Below the pieces are notes generated by a model. That model saw only the letters and a program-made list of their open reading frames with translations, was not told the DNA's origin and made no database searches. The translations under genes were made by a program, and so were the position numbers. DNA of 64,000 nt, taken from assembly GCF_003610895.1 (NCBI RefSeq), contig NZ_MCAS01000017.1, forward strand, positions 62,001 through 126,000. The letters are read 5' to 3'. Of the stretch, positions 8,252 to 17,598 are shown in pieces; the stretch's first letter is position 1; every line of letters begins with the position of its first letter. The stretch comes from Paraburkholderia fungorum. Its GTDB lineage: Bacteria; Pseudomonadota; Gammaproteobacteria; Burkholderiales; Burkholderiaceae.

Positions 8252-9271
8252 ATGAAAACTATTAAGGCCGCCGCACGACGCACGCCCGGTGCCTTGCGCA
8301 TTGCTTCATTCGCGACACTGCTCGCTCTTGCGTCCGGCCTGCTTGCTCAGGCAGCCCACGCGGAGCCCTCGCTCGCGGGCAAGCGCATTGGCGTATCCAT
8401 TACGGGCACCGATCACTACTGGGACCTGATGGCGTTTCGCGGCGTGCAGGACGAAATCAAGCGCCTGGGCGGCACGGCCATTGCACTCGATGCCGGCCGC
8501 AAGGATCAGACGCAGATCGCCCAACTGCAAACCCTGATCGCGCAGAAGCCGGATGCGATCGTGGAGATTCTCGGCAATGTCAGCGTGCTGAATCCGTGGC
8601 TCGCCAAGATCCGCGCGGCGAACATTCCGCTCTTCACCGTCGACACCGCGACGCCCTATTCGCTGAACGTCACCACCTCGAACAACTATTCGCTGGGCTC
8701 GGAGGTCGCGCTGCAAATGGTCTCGGATATGGGCGGCAAGGGCAACGTACTGGTGTTCAACGGTTTCTACAGCGTGCCGGTCTGCAAGATCCGCTATGAC
8801 CAGATGAAATATGTGCTGAGCGCGTACCCCGATGTGAAGATCATCGAGCCTGAATTGCGCGACGTGATTCCGAACACCGTTCAAAGCGCGTACTCGAACG
8901 TGACGGACATGCTGACCAAGTATCCGGCGAAGGGCTCCATCAACGCGATCTGGGCCTGCTGGGACGTGCCGCAGATCGGTGCGACGCAAGCGGTTCAGGC
9001 GGCCAAACGCAACGAGGTGCGCACCTACGCGATCGACGGCAGCCCGGATGTGATCAAGATGGTTGCCGATCCGAATTCGCCGGCGGGCGCGGTGGGCGCT
9101 CAACGGCCATATGAAATCGGCCGCGCGTCGGCCATGAATGTCGCCAAATACCTGTCTGGGCAAAAGGTGCCGCCGTTCACGTTCGTACCGTCCGTTCTCG
9201 TCAGCAAGGAGAATGCAGCAACGACGTCCAAGCCGCTGCTCGACGACGCCGCCAAGGTCGGCGCGAAGTAA
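8252..9271 (+). CDS. sugar ABC transporter periplasmic substrate-binding protein
   Basis: A 339-residue precursor with a signal peptide of about 37 residues ending AHA. The mature part is a type I periplasmic binding protein of the ribose/xylose class: KRIGVSITGTDHYWDLM begins the first lobe and AQRPYEIGR lies near the C-terminus. It would deliver a monosaccharide or polyol to the permeases encoded downstream. It is separated from the aldolase by 116 bp and from the ATPase gene by 111 bp with a stem-loop, which fits the higher expression usual for binding proteins. Confidence 0.92.
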   Translation: MKTIKAAARRTPGALRIASFATLLALASGLLAQAAHAEPSLAGKRIGVSITGTDHYWDLMAFRGVQDEIKRLGGTAIALDAGRKDQTQIAQLQTLIAQKPDAIVEILGNVSVLNPWLAKIRAANIPLFTVDTATPYSLNVTTSNNYSLGSEVALQMVSDMGGKGNVLVFNGFYSVPVCKIRYDQMKYVLSAYPDVKIIEPELRDVIPNTVQSAYSNVTDMLTKYPAKGSINAIWACWDVPQIGATQAVQAAKRNEVRTYAIDGSPDVIKMVADPNSPAGAVGAQRPYEIGRASAMNVAKYLSGQKVPPFTFVPSVLVSKENAATTSKPLLDDAAKVGAK

Positions 9272-9283
9272 GCGCGAGAAGCC

Positions 9284-9349
9284 GCGCCGGACCTCTGTCA
9301 TCTCATGCGCGCCGCTGTATGGCGCAAACGCATCTGCGATGTCCGGCGC
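9284..9349 (+). other. intercistronic stem-loop between binding-protein and ATPase genes
   Basis: GCGCCGGAC (9284-9292) is repeated inverted as GTCCGGCGC (9341-9349), with an internal GCGCC/GGCGC hairpin between them. Structures like this after binding-protein genes commonly stabilise the upstream mRNA or attenuate downstream expression. There is no U-tract, so it is not a simple terminator. Confidence 0.5.
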
Positions 9350-9382
9350 CGCCCTCGCGGCCACGCGATTTAAGGAGGAAGT

Positions 9383-10906
9383 ATGCGCACAGGCGAACAG
9401 CGCATTGCCATTTCAATGAAAAACATCGGGAAACGGTTCGGCGCCGTGCAGGCGCTCGACGACGCGAATCTCGAAGTGGCGTGCGGAACGGTTCACGGTT
9501 TGGTGGGCCAGAACGGCGCCGGCAAGTCGACGATCATCAAGGTACTGGCCGGCATCGTCACGCCGGACAGCGGCAGTATCGAGATCATGGGCGAGCCGGT
9601 CGGCCGCCTGAGCCCGGCAAGTGTCGAACGGCTCGGGGTCCACTTCATCCACCAGGACCGCTTGCTGGTGCCCACGGCCACCATTGGCGAGGCCGTTTTC
9701 CTGTGCCATGAGCCACGCTCGGGCATCTTCATCAGCCGGCGTGCGATGGACCGCCGCGCCGCCGAACTGCTGAAGACGTACTTCGATCTGGAACTCGATT
9801 CGGGCCTGCTCGTGCAGGATCTGACCACGGCCCAGCAAAAGATCGTTCAGATCACCCGCGCACTCGCTCAGCAAGCCCGCGTGCTGGTGCTCGACGAACC
9901 CACGGCCGCGCTCGTCAAGCGCGAAGTGGACAGTCTCTTCACCGTGTTGCGCCGATTGCGCGATGACGGCATCGCGGTGATTTTCATCTCGCACTACATG
10001 CAGGAAATCGAATCGCTGTGCGATACCGTCACCGTGATGCGCAACGGCACGGACGTCGGCGTCGTCTCGCCCAAACAGACCCCGATGGACGACATCATCT
10101 CGATGATGATCGCCCGGGACGTCGGCGAAATGTTCCCGCCGCGCGAGTGCGAGATTGGCGCACCCATGCTCGAGGTCGCGAACCTCACGCGCGAAGGCAG
10201 CTTTTCCGGCATCAGCCTGAACGTGCGGCGCGGCGAGATCGTGGGCCTGACCGGTCTGCTCGGCTCCGGCGCGAAAGACATCGTGCAGTGCCTGTTCGGC
10301 CTGAAGCAACCGGATAGCGGCACGATCAGCGTGGCGGGCAAACCGGTCACGCTCGCCTCGCCGATGCAGGCCGTGAGCCACGGCATCGCCATGCTGCCGG
10401 AGGACCGCCGCGCGCACGGCGTCGCGCTCGGTCTTTCGGTACGGGAGAACGTCAGTCTCGCCAGCCTCGGCCGCTACAGCCAGTTCGGTTTCATGCGGCG
10501 TGGCAGCGAGCGCTCCATCGTCGCGGATCTGATCCGCGAGCTGTCGATCAAAACGCCGGGCGGCGAAGCGCTGGTGCGCAACCTCTCGGGCGGCAACCAG
10601 CAGAAGGTTGCGATCGCCAAGTGGCTGAGCTGCCAGTCCAAGGTATATGTGCTGGACGAGCCCACCGTCGCCGTGGATGTCGCCGCGAAAGTCGAGATCT
10701 ACACGCTGCTGAACCGGCTCGCCGGGGAAGGCGCGGCCATCCTGATGCTGTCATCCGATCTGCTCGAGCTCTCCGATTTCTGCGACCGCGTGCTGGTGGT
10801 GTATCGCGGCGCGCTCGTCGGTGAATACAGTGGCGCGCGGCTCGATAGCGATCATCTGCTGGCGGCATCGTCGGGCGCTCAGCTTAGCGAAGGAGCCACC
10901 GTATGA
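9383..10906 (+). CDS. sugar ABC transporter ATP-binding protein (dual ATPase)
   Basis: A 507-residue RbsA/XylG-type protein with two fused ATPase domains. Domain one has Walker A GQNGAGKST and Walker B VLVLDEPTAAL. Domain two has the degenerate Walker A GLLGSGAKD, the signature LSGGNQQK and Walker B VYVLDEPTVAV, as usual for this class. The start follows TAAGGAGGAAGT, a near-perfect ribosome-binding site. The stop overlaps the first permease start by four bases. It energises carbohydrate uptake at the inner membrane. Confidence 0.95.
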   Translation: MRTGEQRIAISMKNIGKRFGAVQALDDANLEVACGTVHGLVGQNGAGKSTIIKVLAGIVTPDSGSIEIMGEPVGRLSPASVERLGVHFIHQDRLLVPTATIGEAVFLCHEPRSGIFISRRAMDRRAAELLKTYFDLELDSGLLVQDLTTAQQKIVQITRALAQQARVLVLDEPTAALVKREVDSLFTVLRRLRDDGIAVIFISHYMQEIESLCDTVTVMRNGTDVGVVSPKQTPMDDIISMMIARDVGEMFPPRECEIGAPMLEVANLTREGSFSGISLNVRRGEIVGLTGLLGSGAKDIVQCLFGLKQPDSGTISVAGKPVTLASPMQAVSHGIAMLPEDRRAHGVALGLSVRENVSLASLGRYSQFGFMRRGSERSIVADLIRELSIKTPGGEALVRNLSGGNQQKVAIAKWLSCQSKVYVLDEPTVAVDVAAKVEIYTLLNRLAGEGAAILMLSSDLLELSDFCDRVLVVYRGALVGEYSGARLDSDHLLAASSGAQLSEGATV

Positions 10907-11958
10907 GCGCCATTCACCGTCCTCTCGTGCGCGATCCGGTCACCACCAGTACCAACGCCAGCGACGCCAGCATGGCAACGCCGAGCCGCGCTCGCCGCCG
11001 CTCGATCGGCGCGTTCGCGATCCGCATCGGCGCGGTCGCGACGTTCGCCCTGATCCTGCTCTACTTCGCCGTACTCGCGCCGGGATTTCTGATGCCCGGC
11101 AACCTGATCAACATCGTCGAGCAGTCCGCAATTCTCGGTGTGATGGCGTTCGGCATGTCGGTCGTCATCATTGCGGGCGGTTCGAACGTGACCGAAGGCG
11201 GCATCGACCTCTCCATCGCCGCGAACATGGGGGTTTGCGCGGCCGTGTTCGCCAAGCTCCTGACGCTCGGTTATTCGGACGGCACCGCCGTGCTCGCGGT
11301 CATTGCGGTAGGCCTCGCGATCGGCGCGCTCAATGCCGTGGCGGTGGTATGGCTCGGCATCCTGCCCTTACTCGCCACGCTCGCGGTCATGAACATCGCG
11401 GCGGGTGTCGAACTGACGGTCACGCAGAACACCGTGCTGAGCGTCACGTCGCCGCTCATCACGGCAATGAGCACATGGTCGCTATTCGGCATTTCCGCGC
11501 TGGCGTGGGTTCTCATCGCCGTCTCGCTGTTCATGATCGCGCTGGTCCACTTTACGAGCTTCGGCTTGCGCCTCTACGCAGTGGGCGGGCATCCGGAGGC
11601 GGCACGTGCCGCGGGTATCGGCGTATCGCGCTACGTGATGTTCTCGTACCTGTTCAGTGGCCTGAGCGCGGCGATCGCCAGCGTGCTCATGGTCTCGCGG
11701 CTGAGTTCGAGCACCCCCGGATCAGGCGACATGCTGCTGAGCGTGCTGGCCGCCGCGCTGCTCGGCACCGTGTTCTCGCGCCGCTTCGTGCCGACCATCG
11801 GCGGCACGATCCTGAGCGTGCTGTTCATCGGCTGCCTCGCGAACGGCTTCCAGCTGCTCAACGTTTCAAGCTACTGGGTCAACGGGGTTCAGGGCGCGTT
11901 GATCCTGCTGGTAGTCGCCACGACATCTTTCGCCCGCAAACCGGAGAGCGGCCAATGA
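10903..11958 (+). CDS. sugar ABC transporter permease (first)
   Basis: A 351-residue RbsC-like permease with roughly eight to ten hydrophobic segments after a hydrophilic leader of about 35 residues. The conserved EGGIDLSIAANMG loop and the AVGGHPEAARAAGI motif, which contacts the ATPase, are present. ATGA overlaps join it to both the ATPase gene and the next permease, so the two permeases are probably made in equal amounts and form a heterodimer. Confidence 0.93.
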   Translation: MSAIHRPLVRDPVTTSTNASDASMATPSRARRRSIGAFAIRIGAVATFALILLYFAVLAPGFLMPGNLINIVEQSAILGVMAFGMSVVIIAGGSNVTEGGIDLSIAANMGVCAAVFAKLLTLGYSDGTAVLAVIAVGLAIGALNAVAVVWLGILPLLATLAVMNIAAGVELTVTQNTVLSVTSPLITAMSTWSLFGISALAWVLIAVSLFMIALVHFTSFGLRLYAVGGHPEAARAAGIGVSRYVMFSYLFSGLSAAIASVLMVSRLSSSTPGSGDMLLSVLAAALLGTVFSRRFVPTIGGTILSVLFIGCLANGFQLLNVSSYWVNGVQGALILLVVATTSFARKPESGQ

Positions 11959-12953
11959 GCACAACGCCTACCCCGGCGGACACCCCGTCCCGCCACGCGC
12001 AGCAGGTGCGCAGCCTGCTCGGCAATTACGCGCTGCTATTCGTGTTCATCGCGATCTGCATCGTATTTTCGATTGTCACGCCGACGTTCCTCGACCCGGC
12101 GAATCTGTTCAACGTGCTCGTGAACAATGTCGTGCTGCTTGCGATCGTCGCGCTCGGCCTGACGCTTGTTGTGTCGTCCGGCGGCATCGACCTGTCGGTC
12201 GGCGTTGCCGTGGATCTGGCGAGCATGGTGTTCGTGATGCTGCTCGCGGCAGGCTACGGCAGCGCCGTCGGAGTCGCAGCGGCCCTGGGCGCGGCGGCGG
12301 TTGTCGGTCTGATCAATGCGGTGCTGATCACGCGTTTCAAGATCAGCCCGTTTCTCGCGACGCTCGGCATGCTGTTCATCGGCCAGAGCACACAACAGCT
12401 CGCCACGGCGGGCGGTCAGCCGATCTACCTGATCACCGGCGAACCCGCGCGCCAGTTCGATCAGATCGCGCGGACGGCGTTGCTGCATGTACCGACGCCG
12501 GTCTGGGTGCTGCTCGTCTGCGCAATCGTCGTCTTTCTCGTTCTGCACCGCTCGGTGTTCGGACGGCAGATCGTCGCGCTCGGTGTGCAACCTGGCGTGG
12601 CGCGGTATTCGGGTATCCGCGTCGCCCGTCAGCTCTCGTGGGTCTACGTGGCCTGTGCGCTGCTCGCGGGCATCACCGGCATCCTGCTGTCAGCCACCGT
12701 CAAATCGTATGTGCCGCTGTCCGGCAACGCGTTCCTGCTCGACGCAATCGGCGCGACATTCATAGGCACCACGCTGAGCCAGGAGCGCCGCCCGAGCGTG
12801 ATCGGCACCCTGCTCGGTGTCCTGATGCTCGCCGCCATGAAAAACGGCTTGCTGCTGGTGGGATGGAACTTCTACTGGCAGCAGGTTGGAATCGGCATTC
12901 TGGTTTTCGTCGTGCTCGCGGCCAGTTTCGCGATGCGTCGCCGCTCACACTAA
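11955..12953 (+). CDS. sugar ABC transporter permease (second)
   Basis: The start is the ATG at 11955, overlapping the previous stop as ATGA, giving 332 residues; a longer reading of the frame would run inside the upstream permease. It is an RbsC/AraH-type membrane protein with SSGGIDLSVGVAVDLASM and the coupling segment ALGVQPGVARYSGI. It lacks the long leader of its partner. With the other permease it completes a four-component carbohydrate importer. Confidence 0.93.
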   Translation: MSTTPTPADTPSRHAQQVRSLLGNYALLFVFIAICIVFSIVTPTFLDPANLFNVLVNNVVLLAIVALGLTLVVSSGGIDLSVGVAVDLASMVFVMLLAAGYGSAVGVAAALGAAAVVGLINAVLITRFKISPFLATLGMLFIGQSTQQLATAGGQPIYLITGEPARQFDQIARTALLHVPTPVWVLLVCAIVVFLVLHRSVFGRQIVALGVQPGVARYSGIRVARQLSWVYVACALLAGITGILLSATVKSYVPLSGNAFLLDAIGATFIGTTLSQERRPSVIGTLLGVLMLAAMKNGLLLVGWNFYWQQVGIGILVFVVLAASFAMRRRSH

Positions 12954-12970
12954 ATATAAGAGGATAGACA

Positions 12971-13945
12971 GTGACCACTTTCGATGTCAGTTCAATCGGC
13001 TTTCACGTCCTCGACGTGCTCGGCCGCCCTGTCACCGCGATTCCACCTGGCGGCCGCGCGGCGTTCATCGACGAAATCTGCATGACGGTGGCCGGTACGG
13101 CCGGCGCCACGGCGGTTGCGTGCGCGATACTCGGCGTCAAGACACGCTCCGTGACCACCGTCGGCGACGACGACATGGGGGGCTTCCTCGTGTCGAAGAT
13201 GCAGAACTACGGCGTCGAATGCTCGCTCGTCAAACGCACGTCGGCGGTGCAAACGTCCGCGACGATTCTGCCGGTGCGGCCCAATGGCGAGCGGCCCGCC
13301 CTTCACGTACCCGGCAGCGCGACCGTGTTCGAAGTCGCGCCAGGCGATCTCGACGCCGCGCTCGACGCACGCATCATTCATGTGGGCGGCACCGGCCTGC
13401 TGAAGGCGTTCGACGGCGAGCCGACCGTCGCGTTACTACGTCGTGCGAAGGAACTGGGGCGGATTACCACGTTCGATCTGATTCAGGCGAATCCGGAGAC
13501 GATCGCGCTCGTCGAACCGTGCCTGCCCTACCTCGACTATTTTGTGCCGAGTATCGACGAAGCCTCTGAAATGGCCGGCACGACCAGCGTGCCGGCGGTC
13601 GCCGATTTCTTCCTCTCGCGCGGCGTCAAGAACTGCATCCTGACCTTGGGCGCGCATGGCGTCTACGTCGCGTCCGAACACGGACGCGTGTTCCATCTGC
13701 CGGCGTTCGAGGTGCCCGTCTCCGATACGACGGGGTGCGGCGACAGCTTTACTGCGGGGATCATCGTTGGACTCATCAAAGGGTGGTCGCTCGAAGAATG
13801 CGCAAGGTTCGCCTCGGCTGTCGCGGCCAAGGTTGCGATGGGACTCGGCTCGCAAGGCAAGCTCAAATCGTTCGACGACACCATGGCGGCCATGACGTCG
13901 CTGCCCGTGCGTCATGACACGCCAATGGCAACTCACCAACTCTGA
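12971..13945 (+). CDS. PfkB-family carbohydrate kinase
   Basis: Translation starts at a GTG preceded by AGAGGATA, giving 324 residues. The C-terminal PfkB signature DTTGCGDSFTAG (about residues 254-265) carries the catalytic Asp and anion hole. The N-terminal substrate lid with an AGTAGATAVACA helix is also typical of ribokinase-family enzymes. It would phosphorylate the imported sugar or its ketose in the cytoplasm, making the substrate for the class II aldolase. Family assignment is firm; the substrate is not known. Confidence 0.9.
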   Translation: MTTFDVSSIGFHVLDVLGRPVTAIPPGGRAAFIDEICMTVAGTAGATAVACAILGVKTRSVTTVGDDDMGGFLVSKMQNYGVECSLVKRTSAVQTSATILPVRPNGERPALHVPGSATVFEVAPGDLDAALDARIIHVGGTGLLKAFDGEPTVALLRRAKELGRITTFDLIQANPETIALVEPCLPYLDYFVPSIDEASEMAGTTSVPAVADFFLSRGVKNCILTLGAHGVYVASEHGRVFHLPAFEVPVSDTTGCGDSFTAGIIVGLIKGWSLEECARFASAVAAKVAMGLGSQGKLKSFDDTMAAMTSLPVRHDTPMATHQL

Positions 13946-13961
13946 TCGATAGAGACATCAC

Positions 13962-14723
13962 ATGCAAAATACCCAGGAACGCCGTGTCGCATTTGTCACC
14001 GGGGCAAGCCGTGGAATTGGCCAGGCCGTCGCCGTTGGTCTGGCGCAGGCCGGCTACGACGTCGTGATCACCGACCTCGCACGTCAGGAGGCCGATCTGC
14101 GCAAGACCGCCAGCCTGATTACCGGTCTCGATCGCAAGGCATATACGTACTTTGCCGACGTCAGCAAAAAAGACGAGGTCGACGCCACGGTGCAAGCCGC
14201 ATTGCGCGACGCGGGCCGCATTGACGTGCTCGTGAATAACGCCGGCATCCTCAAACTGTCCCTGCTTCAGGACCTCGACGAAGCGACCTGGGACGCTCAT
14301 TTCGACGTCAACGTAAAAGGCGTGCTGCTGATGTGCCAGGCGGTGGTGCCGCATATGCGCGCGCGCAAATCCGGACGCGTGATCAACATCGCTTCGATCG
14401 CCGGCCGCCAGGGCGTGGCCAACCAGGGCCATTACGCGGCCACCAAATCGGCCGTCATTACGCTGACCCGCGTGCTCGCGCAGGAGGCCGGCATGGACGG
14501 CGTCACCGTGAATGCAATCTGTCCGGGGATCATCCTGACCGAGATGGGCCGCAACAACCTGGGCAGCGACGAAGCCGTCAGGCACTGGGAAGAAGTCGCT
14601 GCGTTGAAACGTCTCGGCACGCCCGAAGACATCGTCGGGCCGGTGTGCTTTTTCGCCTCCGAGCAGTCGGCATTCGTCACCGGCCAGGCGCTCAACGTCT
14701 GCGGCGGCATCTATTTTCACTGA
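13962..14723 (+). CDS. SDR-family oxidoreductase (second of operon)
   Basis: A 253-residue classical SDR with the TGASRGIG loop at residues 13-20, NNAG at 92-95 and the catalytic Tyr158-x3-Lys162 in HYAATK. Asp38 (ITDLA) after the second strand favours NAD. It begins 16 bp after the kinase stop. Having two SDRs in one operon fits two successive hydroxyl oxidations, or activity on two stereoisomers. Confidence 0.88.
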   Translation: MQNTQERRVAFVTGASRGIGQAVAVGLAQAGYDVVITDLARQEADLRKTASLITGLDRKAYTYFADVSKKDEVDATVQAALRDAGRIDVLVNNAGILKLSLLQDLDEATWDAHFDVNVKGVLLMCQAVVPHMRARKSGRVINIASIAGRQGVANQGHYAATKSAVITLTRVLAQEAGMDGVTVNAICPGIILTEMGRNNLGSDEAVRHWEEVAALKRLGTPEDIVGPVCFFASEQSAFVTGQALNVCGGIYFH

Positions 14724-14774
14724 GCGTTCGGCGCGCGGCCCGAGCGTCGCGCGTCTCGAACCTGGAGGCGTCAC

Positions 14775-16196
14775 ATGAACAGGACAGACAGTTTCTATAT
14801 CAACGGCGAGTGGGTTGCCCCGTTAGGGGACGACCGGTTTCAGCTGATCGATCCCGCCACGGAGCAGCCGATTGGCAGCCTGGCAATGGGTAACGCTGAA
14901 GACGCCGGGCGCGCGGTCGCCGCGGCCAGGGGAGCGTTCGGCAACTGGGCCGCGACTTCGCGCGACGAACGCAAGCGCCTGCTGAGCCGCCTGCTCGATC
15001 TGTACAACGCGGCATCCGACGAAATGGCCGAACTGATGACCGCTGAAATGGGCGTCGCCAGCAGCTTCTCCCGCAACGCGCAGATCGCACTTGGCCGCGC
15101 GCATCTGGAAACGGCGATCCGCGTGCTCGACGAATTCGCGTTCAACGAACAACGCGGCGATACCTTGTTGAGCCGCGAGCCGATCGGGGTCTGCGCGCTC
15201 ATCACGCCGTGGAACTGGCCAATGAATCAGTTGGTCGTCAAGGTCGCGCCGGCGCTCGCGGCGGGCTGCACGATGGTTGTCAAACCCAGTGAGTTTTCGC
15301 CGCTCAGCGCACTGCGCTTTACGCAGATGGTGCACGAGGCGGGCTTCCCGCCCGGCGTCTTCAATGTGCTGCACGGCGACGGTGCGATCGTCGGCGATGC
15401 GCTCGCGAGACATCCGGACGTCGACATGGTGTCGATCACAGGTTCAACGCGCGCGGGCGTGGCCGTGGCGATAGCGGCGGCCGATACGGTAAAGCGCGTG
15501 CATCAGGAGCTCGGCGGCAAATCGGCCAACATCATTTTCGCGGACGCCGATTTCGAGCGCGCTGTCGCGCATGGCGTGCGGGCAAGCTACCTGAACTGCG
15601 GCCAGTCGTGCAGCGCCCCGACCCGCATGCTCGTCCCCAAAGACATGATGCAGCACGCGGCGCGGATAGCCGCCCGCGAAGCCGAAGCGATCCGTACCGG
15701 CGCGCCGGGGCAGCCGGACACGGAGCTGGGACCCGTGGTCAACGCGCGCCAATATCAGCATATTCAAGGGTTGATTGAAAGCGGCATCAAGGAGGGCGCC
15801 ACGCTGGTCGCAGGCGGACCGGGCCGTCCTGCTGGTCTGCAGCAAGGCTATTTCGTGCGTCCCACCGTGTTCGCCGACGTGCTGCCGGACATGCGTATCG
15901 CACGCGAGGAAATCTTCGGCCCGGTGCTGTCCATCATCGGCTTCAGCGACGAAGAAGACGCGATCCGCATCGCCAACGACAGCATCTATGGACTGGCCGG
16001 CTACGTGCAGACCGCTGACACGGATAAGGCCCGCCGCGTTGCCGCGCGGCTGCGCGTGGGGAACGTCTACATCAACGAGGCGCCATGGGATGCCGGGGCG
16101 CCTTTCGGCGGCTACAAACAGTCGGGCAATGGCCGGGAGCATGCGGAGTTCGGGTTGAGCGACTACCTGGAGTTGAAGGCGACAGCAGGGTATTAG
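14775..16196 (+). CDS. aldehyde dehydrogenase family protein
   Basis: A 473-residue ALDH, the usual length. Asn147 (TPWNW), general base Glu245 (QELGGKS) and nucleophile Cys279 (NCGQSCS) are in their normal positions. ALDHs oxidise aldehydes to acids with NAD(P). As the last gene of the operon it would plausibly oxidise the aldehyde released by the class II aldolase, such as glycolaldehyde or lactaldehyde. That assignment is inference from context. The start follows CTGGAGGCGTCAC. Confidence 0.92.
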   Translation: MNRTDSFYINGEWVAPLGDDRFQLIDPATEQPIGSLAMGNAEDAGRAVAAARGAFGNWAATSRDERKRLLSRLLDLYNAASDEMAELMTAEMGVASSFSRNAQIALGRAHLETAIRVLDEFAFNEQRGDTLLSREPIGVCALITPWNWPMNQLVVKVAPALAAGCTMVVKPSEFSPLSALRFTQMVHEAGFPPGVFNVLHGDGAIVGDALARHPDVDMVSITGSTRAGVAVAIAAADTVKRVHQELGGKSANIIFADADFERAVAHGVRASYLNCGQSCSAPTRMLVPKDMMQHAARIAAREAEAIRTGAPGQPDTELGPVVNARQYQHIQGLIESGIKEGATLVAGGPGRPAGLQQGYFVRPTVFADVLPDMRIAREEIFGPVLSIIGFSDEEDAIRIANDSIYGLAGYVQTADTDKARRVAARLRVGNVYINEAPWDAGAPFGGYKQSGNGREHAEFGLSDYLELKATAGY

Positions 16197-16228
16197 TCCA
16201 CCGCGGGCCGCCCGGGAGCAGCGTTCAG

Positions 16229-16477
16229 ATGAATATGCCGACACAGATTCGCGGGAAGACATCACGCCCCGTAGAGAACCATGACGAACTCTGCGCCCGC
16301 GACCGGGCCTTGCTGGTCGACGCCCTCGAGGCCCTGCTGCGGGAACGCTTGCGCGCTGTCGAGACCATTCGCGAGGTCGGCAGCGATCGCACCCGTGGCG
16401 CGTTTATTCACGACGACTTCGGTGTTGCCGATATCCTGCGTCTGGCGCGCATGCTCGACCGGCACGCCAGGCTTTGA
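16229..16477 (+). CDS. conserved-looking small hypothetical protein
   Basis: An 82-residue frame beginning at ATG 16229, with strong third-position GC and an amphipathic charged composition (ARDRALLVDALEALLRERL). No domain is recognised. It lies 32 bp after the ALDH stop and converges on the LysR gene. Codon bias argues that it is coding rather than chance. No obvious ribosome-binding site was seen, so translation may depend on the upstream operon. Confidence 0.5.
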   Translation: MNMPTQIRGKTSRPVENHDELCARDRALLVDALEALLRERLRAVETIREVGSDRTRGAFIHDDFGVADILRLARMLDRHARL

Positions 16478-16500
16478 AAAACGAAGAACAACCGGCCGCG

Positions 16501-17418
16501 CTAGCGCTGCCAGTTTTGATCTTCGCATCCCGTCACGAGTGCATCGAGCAGGTGACGCACCGCCGGAACCATGCCGCGCCGCGTGGGGAAAATCGCATGT
16601 ACCAGGCCCGGCGTAGTTGTCAGCTCCGGCAGCAGATGCTGCAGCCGGCCAGCCTGAATATCGGCTTCGACCAGTTCTCTCGGCAGCAAGGCCACGCCGA
16701 CGCCTGATAGCGCCGCGACCCGAAGGCTGGCCAGGTCGTCGGTTGCGAGGCGCGGCCGATGCGCCCATGAGGTCACGCTCCCTTCGGCGTCGACCAGATT
16801 CCAGACAAATCGCTCGCTGCTGCTCGCCATGGAAAGCGTGGGCCATCCTTTCACGGATTCGATCGAGTTGGGCGCCGGATGGCGCGCCGCCAGTTCGGGA
16901 CTGGCAACCAGAATGTGGATCGACAAACCCAGCTGGCGGACGGCGAGATCGGTGTTCTCCAGCGGCGGAAGCCTGACCCGGATGGCAAAGTCCAAGCCTT
17001 CCTCGACGACATCCACGCGCCGGTTGGTTGCATCCAGCAGGACCTGAACATCGGGGTTGTTCTCGATGTAGCGCGCGATGATCCTGGAGATGCCGGACTC
17101 CAGCAAGGCCACGGGGCAGGCAATGCGGACGGTGCCCTGCGGCCTCGCGCGCGTGCGGTCCACGATATCTTTGGCGGCCTGTGCTTCGGCCACCATGGCG
17201 AGGCAATGCTGGTGGAACTGCCGCCCGGTTTCCGTCAGCGACAGGCTCCGGCTCGTGCGATTAAGCAGGCGGACGCCAAGTTCTTCTTCCAGGGCACGAA
17301 TGCGCCGGCTGAGTTTCGAGGTCTGCAGGCCGAGGCTGCGTGCGGCCGCCGTGTAGCTTCCATGTTCGACCACTTCCGAGAAGAGCCGAAGATCGTTGAG
17401 ATCCGTGATTGCGTTCAT
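16501..17418 (-). CDS. LysR-family transcriptional regulator (pirin module)
   Basis: The start is placed at 17418 behind GGAGTGGAGGG, giving 305 residues that begin MNAITDLNDLRLF as in typical LysR proteins. The N-terminal winged helix (SYTAAARSLGLQTSKLSRRI) is followed by a substrate-binding domain. It is divergent from the pirin gene at 17599. The 180-bp gap has a good LysR-type dyad, so it most likely controls the pirin/DoxX genes and itself. Confidence 0.9.
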   Translation of the reverse strand: MNAITDLNDLRLFSEVVEHGSYTAAARSLGLQTSKLSRRIRALEEELGVRLLNRTSRSLSLTETGRQFHQHCLAMVAEAQAAKDIVDRTRARPQGTVRIACPVALLESGISRIIARYIENNPDVQVLLDATNRRVDVVEEGLDFAIRVRLPPLENTDLAVRQLGLSIHILVASPELAARHPAPNSIESVKGWPTLSMASSSERFVWNLVDAEGSVTSWAHRPRLATDDLASLRVAALSGVGVALLPRELVEADIQAGRLQHLLPELTTTPGLVHAIFPTRRGMVPAVRHLLDALVTGCEDQNWQR

Positions 17419-17440
17419 GGACAGCCCTCCACTCCTTCCG

Positions 17441-17460
17441 ATTGTTCTATTCAGAGCAAT
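17441..17460. promoter_or_regulatory. probable LysR binding dyad
   Basis: ATTGTTCTATTCAGAGCAAT has 8-bp arms with one mismatch around a four-base centre. It also fits the T-N11-A rule of LysR sites. It lies 23 bp upstream of the LysR start and in front of the divergent pirin gene. Confidence 0.5.
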
Positions 17461-17598
17461 GATGCGTTCCAATCCAGCATCTATGCGCGCCTTCGTTGCA
17501 AATATAGCATTCGTCTCATGGCTTGTACCAGTGCCGAATCCGGCAGGTGACACAGGCAACCAGCGTCGCATTCGCGATGACGGAAAACGGAGGCGGAG

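Noticed and set aside
10821..12953. 710-residue reading frame spanning both permeases
   Set aside because: The first part runs out of frame through the first permease. The true second permease starts at 11955 with an ATGA overlap.
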